Positions 21,659 to 33,755 of a stretch of 64,000 nucleotides of DNA are shown piece after piece. The notes beneath the pieces are model-generated. The model was not told the DNA's origin, ran no database searches, and saw only the letters and a program-made list of their open reading frames with translations. This stretch comes from Glycine soja (Eukaryota > Streptophyta > Magnoliopsida > Fabales > Fabaceae): positions 46,562,767-46,626,766 of the forward strand of contig NC_041016.1 of NCBI RefSeq assembly GCF_004193775.1. The letters are read 5' to 3'. The first letter of the stretch is position 1, and every line of letters starts with the position of its first letter. A program made the translations under genes and the position numbers.

Positions 21659-24190
21659 AAAAGATTCCAAAAAAAATAACATGAATATCGGATTGGCAAT
21701 CGTACCCAAGTGGTTGCATTTGGGTTATTTTTATAATGTGTTGTAGAAACAGAGTGGATAAGAATGAGATTAACAGAATCGTTACGCAGATTCGAAAATG
21801 GGGGAAAGTAAAAGGCCACAATTTCCATGTGATATAAATTCAGTGTAATCTAATATTTTTTTATACCCTGGTTAAAGTCGTTATGCAGGGGTGAATGTTA
21901 GTTAGTGCATGGATCCAGAAAATTTATTAAGTAGGGATAAGAAAATAATTCATAATATTTTCATAAAAAAATATTTAATGTTTTTATAAAATACATAATC
22001 TTAAGAATTATTATTTTTTTCAAAATGTTCAAGTTTCTATAAATTTATCTTCTAGACATATTAATTCACTCTGTCTTTTATCTTTTATAATTTTTTACCT
22101 TCATTTTAAAAAATAACTATTTTGTGAGAGCAATGCCTATTCTTTTAGGGGGGTAATTTTTTTATTAAAAATCTTTAAGTAAAACAAAAAAATATATTTG
22201 TGAAGGCAATTGCCCACATAGTGTTGAGTGAATCCGCCACTTAATTAAAAAAAATTGATTTCTTTTTCCAATATTATACTTTCCCATGAAAAAAAATCAA
22301 TATACATAGAGAACATTTGTTTGATAAGAAGACTTTATTTAACGTTAGTTAGTATTAACTCTTTTTATAATTACTATTTTTTATAAGTATCAGTTATTTT
22401 TAAAAACTTTTTTTATTTAATTTAATTATAATTTAATCTTTAATCTTTAATTATTTATTTATTAGTCTTTATATAAGTCACATATCTTCTCTAACATTAA
22501 TTCTAACAAACACAGAATACATGCTTGGGAATTGAAAGGACAATACTAAAGTCATATATGTACGAGGGGTAGGCAAGATTATGAAATCCATAAAGATATA
22601 TCTTCACCAAGTTCCTCTAGACACAAGAGTAAATTCCTTCTTCTAAATAATGTCTTAAACAAGCCATTGACTTTCTTTAGGCTTTTTTTTCACCACCATC
22701 TCTTGCAAGATATTAAAAACATGTGTTTCCTCCTTTAATTTGTATGTGAACCACTCTTTTCCAAGTCAAGTTTAAGGATCTAATTTCTAGATGTGTTTCT
22801 TTCTTTCTATGATTGTTTTACTTTATATCCTTGTAAAATTTAATAGGTCTATGCTAAAGTTTATCTATGTTTGAAGGCCTAGTAAAGTGCAAGTAAGGAA
22901 AGACTAGTCACTGATATTCCACTCGGGGAAAGGCTGGAATCAAGAAACAAAATAACCCCAAAGGAAGTGTAACACCATAATTCTTCTTGTTGAGAAGCGA
23001 AATAAAATACTTTTTGTTGAGAAGGATTGTAACACCATAATTTTTTTAATTTGTGATTAAGTGATTGGCAATAATTAAAAATTTTAATTAAATTTTCACA
23101 TAATTAAAAAATAAAATAAAATTTCATTCATGTGAAAATTTAATTAAGTAATATGCTATTTTTTGCATGAGTTTAAATAGAGATTATTGCTGGAAGCAAG
23201 ACTGTGTTGCAAACTAGAATTATAAGACTTTGTAAGCAAATGGTTAAATTGCCTGAGAAATTAATTATAATTAATAGAAACCAATTATAATTTTTTTACT
23301 GGAAAATCAATTATAGTTAGGCCTGAGAGAAATTCTGAAAATTCTCAAGGCATTGATTAAAATAATTTTTATTTTAATACGAAATCCACCGCTTAACAAA
23401 CAAAACTTCCCTAAAGCGGATAAGATTTTATCTGTCACTACGAGAATAATTTTTTAGCTATGCTAATCACAATTTAATTACTCATTTTCTACTTAAATTC
23501 ATATTTATTTGAATTAAACCCTACCTGACCAAATATGGCAACAAAATTTCAAAATATCCTATCCATAATTGGGTGCTTTTTAGGCTTAGATCACAAGTTA
23601 CTACAAGTCATGGAGAAAGCCTTGAGGTGAGGCTTGATCATTTTCTGTCTTTATTTTTAATAAAAATAAAAAATAGATATAAATATGTTTATTTAAAATT
23701 TAGAGAATGTTTTGAATGAAAATATTTTCAGTTTAAAGCTCAATTTTTATAAATTAATTTTTAAAATATTTAATTATTTGTGTGATAAATCTTATAAAAA
23801 AATTTAATTAAATAAAATTTAAATTTAAATTTTTATTATTCATGGTTAAAATTAATTATTTTTATTCTCACTCAAGAGAATTATTTTTACATCATATATC
23901 ATCTATATGTATAAAACTTTTACATTTGTATATAAAAAACACATTATTATTATTATTTTAAATTAAATGCACAATATATTTTATCAAATTCATCATGAAA
24001 AATGATTAAATCAAACACATTTTTAACGTTGTTATTTTTGAAAAATAGAAAATAATCCCATTTTCTAAATCTTAAAAATGTGAAATGAAAAAAATGAAAA
24101 GTAAAACAAACATATCTTGAAATCAGGGTCACCTTTATTTGTGAATCTATGACACCACACCTTTTACCTATGGTTATTAACGACACCTCC
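21659..24190. other. AT-rich intergenic region
   Basis: No gene recognised on either strand. Contains the repeated phrase 'tgtaacaccataatt' at about 22970 and 23027, each beside 'tgttgagaag'. This resembles the start of gypsy LTRs but no matching end was found. Runs of A/T and 'aaatttaa' words dominate 23640-24000. Confidence 0.4.
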
Positions 24191-24193
24191 TCT

Positions 24194-26800
24194 TCAGCAA
24201 CTGTTAACATTAGATAATTGTATCATGACAAAGTCGGAACACTTTGGAAAAGAGAGTATTTGCTCCTTGACCTTTTCCATGTCAGTATCTGAATACCGCA
24301 GCCAAAAAGCAGTATATATAGTCATTTTCTCCAAGACTTTTGCATTTGCCATCACAAATTTCAGCAAAAGAAGCTCATGCTCATGCACATTAAATTCTTT
24401 GAACTGAAAAACTCTGAGGCTAGACTGAAAGCACTGAGGCACTGATGCAGAAGTCAAAACATCTTTATTTAATTCAGATACCCCCTGAAACATTTTTTAG
24501 AGTGTGTAAAATCAGTCATCCACCACGTAGTATATGCCAAAAAGACACAATTAACAAGCACTTAGAATTTCTGTGAACCAAAATCAAGAGTTCAAAACTT
24601 ACATTTTTTAAAACAAGAGTATTAAGAAATGGGGAATTGTGAAGAATGTTTAACAGAGCTTCTCCAGTAACCTCATTTAATTGTAGGGATGCCAACCTTC
24701 CAAATGCAGGTAGATGGCTGAAAATATCACTGACATGCATTAAAACCTGCCGACAAAGAAAAACTTGATCAAATTTTTCGTAATTTATTGCGTGCAAGAC
24801 AAGCTGGTTAGATTATTGAAGTGTATAATTAAAACTAGATAAGACATTTCAACAAAAAATATATAAAAAGAAAAATTAATTATCTATCTCATAAAACGTT
24901 AAACGGTAGCCATAAGAGAAATGTTGTCTTTTCATTGTCTTTTTTATTTTTTTTAATATTTTATAAAAATATGAAATAAAAATTATATATTTATTATTTA
25001 AAATAAAAATGTGATACTTTTTATTTAATATGTAAGAAGATCAATAAAATTAGAGAAAAATATTAAAATATTTTTTATTTTTTACAAAGAATATTCAAAG
25101 TATTCTTATATCAATCAATTTTGCAAAGAAAAAGCATACATAAGTTAATTAGTTGTCCTAAAAAGATGGAGAGTTAGTTAACAAACGTGCGCAAAGCTTC
25201 ACCACTTATTTATACTTACCACTGGCTAACTCCCAAATTTTTTATTATTATTTTATACTGTACAGAATAGTTTGTATTGTAATATTTTAAGAGGAAATCC
25301 TGTTTGGTGATCTAAAGTTATATCAATTACTATTTCAAACGTTTTGGTTATCAGTCACTCAAAAAAGAAAATTGTCGTCACTTCAGTTCTCTAAAAATTT
25401 TGTCACTATATTAATCTTTCAATTAATTAATTTTTTTTTCAAATTAATTTTTAAAATATTTTTTCGCCACTTTAATCCTCTTGAAAGATTAATTTGGTGA
25501 AATAAAAGCTCTTTTTTCTATGACTCTATCACTAAATTAGTAAAAAAAGAGGAGTGCTATTTAGTACGAAAAAGCACTGCACAAAACGCATGAACCATGT
25601 AAATATAATCCTTATAACTTAAGTGGCCAAATTGATGATTTTTCTTTTAAGAAAAAAGGGAAAAGCTAACAATCTAAATATTTTTCTCTAAAGCATTGCA
25701 GGTGCCTCTTTCTGTATTTGAAATGCATTTCCAGACAATGCTTATCACTAAACATGTTATTTATGCAATCACAGGCAAATAACTATTCCACACATCTCTA
25801 TGCAAATTTCCAATTCACATATAATGAAATCAAAGCATACCTTGTAAAACAATAGTTTCAATCGCTCCACTTCACGGATTTGTGCAAGAAGATTATGCAC
25901 TTTAAACCCAAGATTTTCCATTCTTTCTTTGTTGTCCTCATCAATAACAACCACAACAGACGCACTACGAATTGATGCTGAATTCAACAGAATGATATGT
26001 TGCTCAAGATCACCCTCATAAGAGAAATCTGTTAGATTAGGAGCAAAAATCTTGATGGCAGATTTATGTGATTCATTTGATAGGGAGTTCCATATTGCTA
26101 TGGAAAACCTTTCAAGTTGAGGTGCTTTGATACTAATGTTCTGCTTAGTTAACCACTCACATCCTCTAGCTTCAAGCACTTTGAGAACTGGGAAGTTAAG
26201 AATTAGATCTTCTGAATAATTGGAGGATTCACTCACTAACCTGATCCCAGAAATGCTAAGGTTTTGAAGATTTGGGAGAAAAGAAAAGATGGGAACACTA
26301 ATAGTACATTTCATTTGAAGCACTAATTGTACCAGAGAGTTGCAACTAAAGAGTGAATGGGAAGGAAAGTGGACATTATCAGCATACTGAATATGAAGAT
26401 TATGGACACCCCTTTTAAAGATAAAGGAGATCCATGCACTTATCAAGGTTGAATCATACTGATAACGTGTTAAACAAAGAGAGAAATTGTGGATACTTGA
26501 ATTGGCAAGGTGAAGAAACACCATGTTCACAAAACACACAAACTGTTCTTTTTGCATCTTTTTCCCAAAACAAAGCAAAGTATCATTAAATTGTAGGCCA
26601 GTGATGGATTTCCAAGCATCAACCCACCTTTTTGATAACACACTAGTGTGGACTGATTCCATTGTTGGAAGGAAAGACAGAATGTGACCAAGAATGCTTT
26701 CATGCAACTTGCTAATTATGTCTTCCCCATCAACAACAGTTTCCTCAGTGGGAAACCTTTTTGCTGTTGCATTGTTCTGAGTTGCAATAATTGAATTCAT
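24194..26800 (-). CDS. F-box/LRR/FBD protein, intact, three exons
   Basis: Exons on the minus strand: 26800-25841, 24746-24603 and 24484-24194, together 464 codons plus stop, all junctions phase 0. Donors read aag/gtatgc and aat/gtaagt; acceptors read ggcag/gtt and ttcag/ggg. Intron 1 is 1094 bp and intron 2 is 118 bp. Domains: F-box at residues about 27-66 (KLHESILGHILSFLPTMESV, then LSKRW), leucine-rich segments about 130-300 (LPNLQNLSISG, FPVLKVLEARGC), and a C-terminal FBD-type region from about 390 (VFQFKEFN, HEHELLLLKFVMANA, KVLEKMTIYTAF). Family role: substrate receptor of SCF E3 ubiquitin ligases, F-box binding SKP1; the substrate is unknown. The start aligns with the paralogue at 63404. 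No frameshift or stop was seen. Confidence 0.9.
24747..25840 (-). other. Intron 1 of the F-box gene (1094 bp)
   Basis: Bounded by the gt...ag pair described for the gene. The interior is AT-rich with no element ends recognised. The paralogue's first intron (62079-62462) is only 384 bp, so this one has gained sequence or the other has lost it. Confidence 0.75.
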
Positions 26801-27326
26801 GACTTTGAATCACCTGGTGCACAATGCCAGAATGTGTCAAGCTTCACAAATTGTCTAAATATCAATAATTGAAAAGGAAATAACACAGATTTATGTTCAA
26901 TTTTTATCATAACCTCAAGTATTCGCAGTTTAGTAATACAAAATAATGTGAATTAACATGTAGTTTAATTAATATCAGTAGAGAGACAGATAAAATTGTG
27001 TGTAAGAAACAGAATGGCGACTGAGGTGAGATTTAACTGGGAAATTATGCTTATTGGAAAAGAAAGTGAGAAAATGTAACTTTCACTTCATATCGTTGGA
27101 ATTTCCAGGAGCTTACTGCAAACATTTTAACAATTGAAAAGAAAAAAAAAAGCCTATGAATTAATATGAAGAAGAGTAGAACATGCAATTTGAAGCAGAT
27201 GAGAAGAATTAAAGCTCACCTTGATGAAGAAATGTTTGAGCATTCCAGAAAGTCTGGATTGAGAAAAAAAGTAAAATGGAATCTATTACATTAAGGTAGA
27301 ACTAAACGCTACGGCACTTTATATGT
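26801..27326 (-). promoter_or_regulatory. Putative promoter and 5' UTR (with intron) of the F-box gene
   Basis: A minus-strand TATA box ACATATAAAG lies at 27317-27326. About 100 bp downstream is a donor-like AAG/GTGAGC near 27220. Acceptor-like ends lie just before the ATG (for example TTGTGCACCAG near 26815), suggesting an intron in the 5' UTR. The segment about 26800-27060 is also present upstream of the second intact gene (63405-63700; 'aatatcagtagagagacag', 'gaaacagaatggcga'), so the duplication unit includes the 5' flank. Transcript data are not visible here. Confidence 0.4.
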
Positions 27327-27874
27327 ACTTCTCGGTTTCCGGGTGACCACTTCGGATAAAAAAAGAGAAAAATATAGATATAAAAATATTTATATATTAT
27401 TATTCGTTACAATTAAGTCTAAAAAAAAGTCTCTTTGTTAATGTAAGGACTCTTGCACTTGTTTAAAACACGCCCATCGGGCTCCTGAGTCTGAACTCAA
27501 ATTTAATTTTCAATTTTCATTAAATTTCTAAATCAACGTTTCGATCTTCACGTCATTTTCACTTATACACCCACTTCAAGAAAATGCAAACACAATAACT
27601 CCACGTAATAGTAAATTGACATTGTACGTACTGACGGACGCAATTAAGCCTTTAAAGCTTGTTTGGATAGAATTTTATGACATGAAAAAGGCTACTTCCT
27701 AGCTTTCACGTTAATTTTAATTGGACATGAAAAAGGTAGAACAGCGTGTGTATTAGAAGTTCAAGCAAACACGCTCTTCAACTTATTATATTTTTTTTTC
27801 TTTCTTAAACCATCTTTTATCCTTATCAAATAAAGTTTTTAATTTTAGTTTTTTTAAAGTTACACTAACTCTAT
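27327..27874. other. Intergenic sequence upstream of the F-box gene
   Basis: AT-rich, with no coding sequence. A 'gacatgaaaaaggc/ta' phrase occurs twice (about 27680 and 27725). Confidence 0.4.
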
Positions 27875-28212
27875 TAAGTTCTGTTTGATTTAGATAAAAC
27901 TAGAAGAGAAAAGTTTAAATTAAAAAATAATGTGTAATTGATTTCACCTGAGAGAATTGATTCTAGATTCAAAATTAATTTTAAATTAAAATAATTTTAA
28001 GCAATTTTTGTGTTGGATAAAAAAATCTATATTTAGTTTTACTTTTTACTTAATTTTAATTTTCATCAAAAATAATTTTTTACAAAATCAAATTCATTTA
28101 AAATCAATATTGATAACATTTATCCAAACAAAACATATAGTGTAAAGGGTGTGGATCTCACATGGGATCCCCAAAAATTTTCTCCTTTCTCCTTAAACCA
28201 AACAGAACCTTA
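27875..28212. repeat. Candidate MITE with imperfect terminal inverted repeats
   Basis: Left end 'taagttctgtttgatttagat' and right end, read in reverse, 'taaggttctgtttggtttaagg' are inverted copies about 340 bp apart. Purine-rich 'agaagagaaaag' versus 'gagaaaggagaaaa' extends the pairing. TTA or TA next to the ends could be the target duplication. Confidence 0.4.
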
Positions 28213-29383
28213 ATTTTACAAAAATATTAGTAATATAATGGATTAAATATATATGTTTTTTGTATATGTAAAAATATATTTTATATATATAAAAAAACAT
28301 ATTTATTTCCTTTTTTGCTTTTGATACATATAATATTTTTTTTATTTTCGTCCTACCATCAGTAGTGAATATTGTATGTCAATGGATGATGCGATGAATA
28401 AAGTGTTTCATCATTATTATCATCGATTTTTAACAAATTTCATTTATTTATTTATTATTATCACTTAAATTGGTTACAACAAAGCTAATTTCTTGATCCT
28501 AATTTGTTCTCGATCCCATTGCTAAGACGGAGAATGAAAAAAAATGTTAAAAGAAAAGGTCACAACTAATGTTCTTATAACATTAATTAAGAAATTAAAA
28601 ATAATAATAATAATAATAAACTGTAAATAAATCATAAATAACACCATTTGATGCATTTTCATAAAAAGTTTCCTTCTAATTTTTCTACTAATACATTAAG
28701 AACACTATTTGCAGAATAAAAAATACTCCTATTTATGTAATTTTATTTAACCTAATAAATGATTAGGAGCAATATGGAAGACAGAGAGCCACGTCTACGT
28801 ACCAGAGACGACAATTTAAATTTGGTTCCTCGGGGGTTGTTAGCACGTTTAGTTGAAAGGGAATTTCGGCGTTTGAGGTTAACCATTTATCTGAAAGTCA
28901 CGCTATCTGACAGTCACGGACGGACTCACTGTCACGCCATTTATGTTGCAAGTTGCAACCTAACTTTTACAAAGCACCACCCATTTGTCTAACGTGGGCC
29001 ATTAGTGTACCACTTAATAGGTAGACTGTTAAGAATCATAAATATTGATCATTAGATTAAGCTGATGATGTTAATAGATATGTTTTGTATCTACCAAACA
29101 AGATTATTCTTCTCCTGTGTGATCCTGTCACTGACCATTTTGTCGTTGTCGGAGACGATTTTCGACCATGGTGCACCCTTCACCCCATCGTCCCAAAAAA
29201 TCTCTATTGCCGGAAAAAATTTGGTTCCCAGTGGGTGCTTCCGATCTAACTCCAAACACAATTCCGGATGGCTTGACCGGAGAAACCATAATGTCGTATA
29301 CTCAGTTCTCTCCTTTCCTTTCAATCTCTTGTCCAACAATTTCTCTGAAAGAGAGAGTATCTAAGTTGAACCAATTTTTTGTA
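28213..29383. other. Intergenic sequence
   Basis: No gene recognised. Overlapping short frames at 28759-28992 and 29065-29422 (both strands) have no motif, no splice context and no codon pattern that distinguishes them. A GC-richer island with 'gtcacg' words lies at 28780-28950. Confidence 0.4.
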
Positions 29384-30407
29384 AGGCAAAATTGTAAAAT
29401 TGGTCTCCTACTTTATCTTTAATTACGGATTTAGTTCTCTTATAATTTAATTCACAAATTTGATCCTCCAATTTTATAAATCCTTATAAAATTGGTCCTG
29501 AAAGCTCAATTTGGACGTTGACCGTGAACCTCACACGTTGACTGCCACATGTCAACGTTTAAGTGGTTCCTCGTAAAGGCTTCATTTTTTGTAGGTAAAA
29601 TTGCATTTTTGGTCCCTCAGTTTTACTCCAATTTCGATTTTGATTCCCCTATAGTTTAATTCACACATTTGGTCCCCCAATTTTATAAATCCCTTTATAA
29701 ATTGTTCCTGCAAAATTGATCTTTTGAATGGTTTAGCCAGTGGTGTTAGAGACATGGTAGATCTTGGTAAATCTCACACTTTTTTTTATCGCAAGTTTTT
29801 CACTCACTTGGAACGCAGAGAAGAATCACTCCTTGTCTCTCTCCTACTTCCGGGGTTGTTCAACTTGGGAAAGTAGTGCATGAATCCTAAACTGGGTTTG
29901 AATTTTTCATATCTCTTACTTTAATAGGTTTTGTAATAACTCACTCTTTTTTTTTTCTTTTTTTGCTCCCCTGTGCGATATTATGTGTATACGACTGCTT
30001 AAGTGGCCTATGTATGACAATGATATCTTTGTTTGAAATTTGAAATACAACTTCTCCAATAATGAAATTTGGCTGAATTTATAAAGAGATTTATAAAACT
30101 GGGGACCAAATGTGTGAATTAAATTATAAGGGGACCAAAATCAAAATTGGAATAAAACTGAGGGACCAAAAGTACAATTTTACCTACAAAAAATGAAGTC
30201 TTTACGAGGAACCACTCAGACGTTGACATGTGGCATTGACACGTGGCAGTCAACGTTTGAGGCTAACGGTCAACAACCAAATCGGGCTTTCAGGACCAAT
30301 TTTACAGAGATTTATAAAACTAGAGGACTAAATTTGTGAATTAAATTATAGGGGGACCAAATCCGAAATTGAAGATAAACTGGGAAACCAAAAGTGCAAT
30401 TTTGCCT
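29384..30407. mobile_element. Fold-back element with arms of about 330 bp
   Basis: Left arm 29384-about 29720 and right arm about 30080-30407 are long inverted copies of each other: 'aggcaaaattg' / 'caattttgcct' at the tips, and 'acgttgac...acatg' with 'gtggttcctcgtaaag' inside. Words such as 'tttggtcccc' occur twice within each arm, so each arm is itself partly duplicated. The 360-bp centre has no coding sequence. Long arms suggest a TIR-MULE or fold-back class element. No convincing target duplication was seen. Confidence 0.75.
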
Positions 30408-31737
30408 TTTTTAAATTGACAAACTCAAAATCTATGAATCCGAATCTTATTTCAAAAGAATTTTTTTTATTAAAAAAAGATTTAATTGAAAAACATTATA
30501 AATTATTTATAACTAACATAATTCATTTCAAAGGTTCAAGATCTTGATATCTAACTTAAATTGTTTTGAGGGTTGGAGATTATGTATTATAAAAGCAAGT
30601 GCATGGAAAAGCTCCAAGAAAGAAATGGCCAAAAAGCCAAGGACACCATGTACAAGGTGGTGACAAAATTACTTTTTTTTTTTTTTTTACGAAAAACTAA
30701 GATGATCTCATGTATTTGATCTTGACAAAATTTTACTTTTTTTTATGGCCACCTTCTACCACAATTTTTGCAAAATCTTCTTAGTATATAAAGTGGTGAC
30801 AATTTTGCAAATATAAAATCTATCCTTTTAAAATTATTTTTAATTAAAAACCGTCTTATAAGATAGTTAAAGGAAATCTTTTTCTAAGATGATTTTTATG
30901 GAACGAAAGTTAATAACTGTCATCGAGTGTGTCTTTTAATCGACTTAGAAAGCGTCTTTTTCAACACTGAGTTATGATTTTGGATGAGAATCATATCCTA
31001 TTGGATTAAGATTTTAAAATTTTATTTTGACATGAAAAAACTCAAAATGCATTTATTTAACAAATTAAAAGAAAATTATTTATATGAGTTGAAGATAGTA
31101 TTAAGACATTTATAATGTTCATATATTCTATTCAATCAATTGGGAATTAAAAGTTGATTTTCGAAAATGTAAATATAAGAATGTAATATTCCATATTTAT
31201 TTTAATTTTTGAAAAATTATTCTCAAATATTGAGGAGTCTCAAACATGTTAAATTTTTTATTTTAAGTGATATTCCTATAAAAACAAGGAAAGTTATTTC
31301 CTAAGATACCAATAACATGGAATTATAATGGAACCGAAAAAAATAACATGATACTTTAAAAGAAACATCTCATAAAAATTATAAAATCATATAAGTTTGC
31401 GTATTTGATTTTACATTTGAGAATTCATTTTGGGTTCAAAATTAATTTTAAATAAATTTTTACATATTTAGTTTCAAGTTGGAAAAGAATTCACAATAAA
31501 TTTTGGGTTTATAATTAATTATGAGTTGAAGAAACAACTTTGAATAGTTTTTTCGTTAGATCTAAAATTTTGTATTAACTTGGTTTTATAATAAAAATAT
31601 TTAAATATAAATTATTACAATTCGATGTAAATAAGGTACATGAATTGTTAAAAAAAATTCTATGTACCAATGAGGTACCGAGTTGCTTGTATTTTAAACA
31701 ACGAAAAAGTAAAAATAGTAGCACGTAAAAACAATGG
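30408..31737. other. AT-rich intergenic region
   Basis: No gene or definable element. Poly-T run at about 30670-30690. Confidence 0.4.
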
Positions 31738-31834
31738 TACGTAAGGTAATATAATATAGATCAGGTAAGGTGGCAAAGCCTCTAGTACGTAAGATAATAT
31801 AATATAGATCAGCAAAGGTGGCAGAGCCTTCTAG
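31738..31834 (+). repeat. 48-bp tandem duplication
   Basis: 'tacgtaaggtaatataatat...gcctctag' is followed at once by a near-identical copy starting at 31786. Two units only. Confidence 0.8.
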
Positions 31835-32290
31835 TTAGATTTATATTATATTTTAACAGTTAAATAAAATACACAATTAAGAGTAAGCGATAAGCGGAGA
31901 AAAAAATCAAATTAGATGGATAGAGGATACTCCTCAAGTGGACACTATAAGTTATCTCATTTAAGAAAAATATAGAATATGATGATCCCAAGCTCTTTTT
32001 TTAAGAAAAATAAACATACAGGATCTTTATCAGTTTTTTGGATATTAAGCCGAGTACTGAAGATCCTTACCAGCCCACACTCTTTGGGTCTTACGATGAT
32101 CTTATTTACCTCCAAGCACTAGCCTAACCATAAAGGATTTCCATTGCTTTTCAAAAACAGATATCGAGGGCACACCTTTGCAGGCTTACAAATCCCAGGT
32201 TTTCGAAAAACAAAACAAAAAAAAACTCAAAAGTAAATTAAACATTTGGGTTCTAAATCATATTCACATTTTCTAAATGAAGATAACTAA
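31835..32290. other. Non-coding sequence next to the viral relic
   Basis: No coding sequence. The edge of the pararetroviral sequence could not be placed exactly; recognisable viral features begin near 32290-32500. Confidence 0.35.
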
Positions 32291-32494
32291 GGCCCCTTGA
32301 GGGTGCCTTCAGAGAATTTAGCCAGACATGGTGGATATTATAGGTACAGATTGACAAAAAAATCAAGAGGGGGAAGATCCAAAAAGAAGCTTGATATTAT
32401 TGCACAATGCACTATTACAAACTTTTTCCTCTCTATTTCTCTCACTTGTTTTTCTAGTGTTTTTTGGCATGTCTACAACTGAGTCCAAAGACCC

Positions 32495-32515
32495 TTTATA
32501 TAGAGAAAGCGGAAA
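32495..32515 (-). promoter_or_regulatory. Putative pararetroviral promoter TATA box
   Basis: The minus-strand sequence TCTATATAAAGGGTC lies about 180 bp past the stop of the second viral ORF. It is preceded by sequence without long open frames. In caulimovirids the full-length RNA promoter sits after the last ORF. No tRNA-Met primer-binding site was found downstream, so the leader appears lost. Confidence 0.5.
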
Positions 32516-32688
32516 GAAAAAGACAAAAGTCCCTTCAGTCAAGAACAGTAAAGTTACTGTTCATTTACTTTGTCGCAGGGCTCTTCTTACAATAAAATTT
32601 TATAGATAGACCCAGTGTCAGAGTCTTTGCAATAGTAAAGATTCCCGCCTTGAATTTATAGTTGTATTTTGGCATGATACTTCTATCT

Positions 32689-33755
32689 TCAGTTCTTTGT
32701 TGATTTTGTAATAGTAATATCTTCTTCTTCTTGGATATTTCCATAACAGAAAATGTCTGATGAGTCTTCCATTAAAAGACCAGTGGATGGAAAAGGAGGA
32801 GTTTGTTGTCTATGACATCCACTGGCTCCATAAATCTCTTTATCTTTTTTTTCTTTTTGGAAGAATTGGACAAATTTGTTGTTGTGATCAACCGGGAAGG
32901 GAATGAAGAACTTCCCATTGTATGATGGCTGGAAGAGCTTTGTGTAATGAGTTTCTCTTATTAGATCAAACTCTTGTTTGTCTGATTCTGAGAAGAACCA
33001 TTGGTACCCTTGTATTTGTGCCCTCATGAGGCTGTATTGGTATTGTGTGTTACCCTGTACATCCCAATTTTCGTATTCATCATTGAACGGAAAGTTTCTA
33101 TGATCCTCTGGTAGGAGTTTCATGACATGGCAGGGGTAATTTTGAGCAGAAAAATTGTTCGGGCAGGTTGTTATTTTGATGGCAATGTAATCCATCATTT
33201 CTGGTTGTATTAGGTTTATAGCTTCATTAATTGAGGGGTTAAATCCTTCAAATCTATCCGATGGAGGAATCAAGATTGATACCAAACATCCATAATCCTG
33301 TAGACTCTTTGTGGAGATTGCTAAGTCCTCGTATCCAAAGGACTTAAACTGGTCCAGGTCTAATCTGGCTTTTCCGATAAAGAATTTTATTTTGCAAGGA
33401 CAATTGGTTTTGTCTTTGCAAAATGGGGTTTTGTTGGTGCATACAAATTTTTGATTGAAATAAGTATGTACGCCTATGTAGAGACCCAGAATTTGGGTTT
33501 GGTTGTTGTGTACCTTAAACAATAAGTTCTGTATTTTCTCGAAATTGTCTAGGTTCAAGCTATTTATTGATGCGGGGATATTTAGGCTGACTGAGTCTTT
33601 ATAGGTTTTGTGGATGGTCTTGGTTTGGTCAGCATTTATGACTATATTCGTGTTTTCTAGTTCAAGGGCCTTTTTATTTTATTGATGTATGTGGTATTTA
33701 GTTCGAGGGCTTTTTCTGCTTCTTCCCTTAAATATAATCTTTTGTAAATTGGGCT
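32689..33755 (-). pseudogene. Viral second ORF, C-terminal part
   Basis: A 289-residue open segment (33558-32689) follows a stretch (33559-33755) broken by several stops. It is rich in Asn, Lys and Phe, contains CKDKTNCPCKIKF, and ends with an acidic tail (EEEDITI). I recognise no enzyme motif. Its place after RNase H matches the ORF2 of unknown function described for florendoviruses. The frame joins upstream to 33756-36958 only through stops and an LTR insertion. Confidence 0.6.

Noticed and set aside
22970..23060. LTR start (tgtaacaccataatt repeated twice)
   Set aside because: No matching ...TTACA end or target duplication found; could be a fragment but boundaries cannot be supported.
28759..29422. 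Several overlapping frames of 77-99 codons
   Set aside because: No motif, no conserved splice context, overlapping on both strands.
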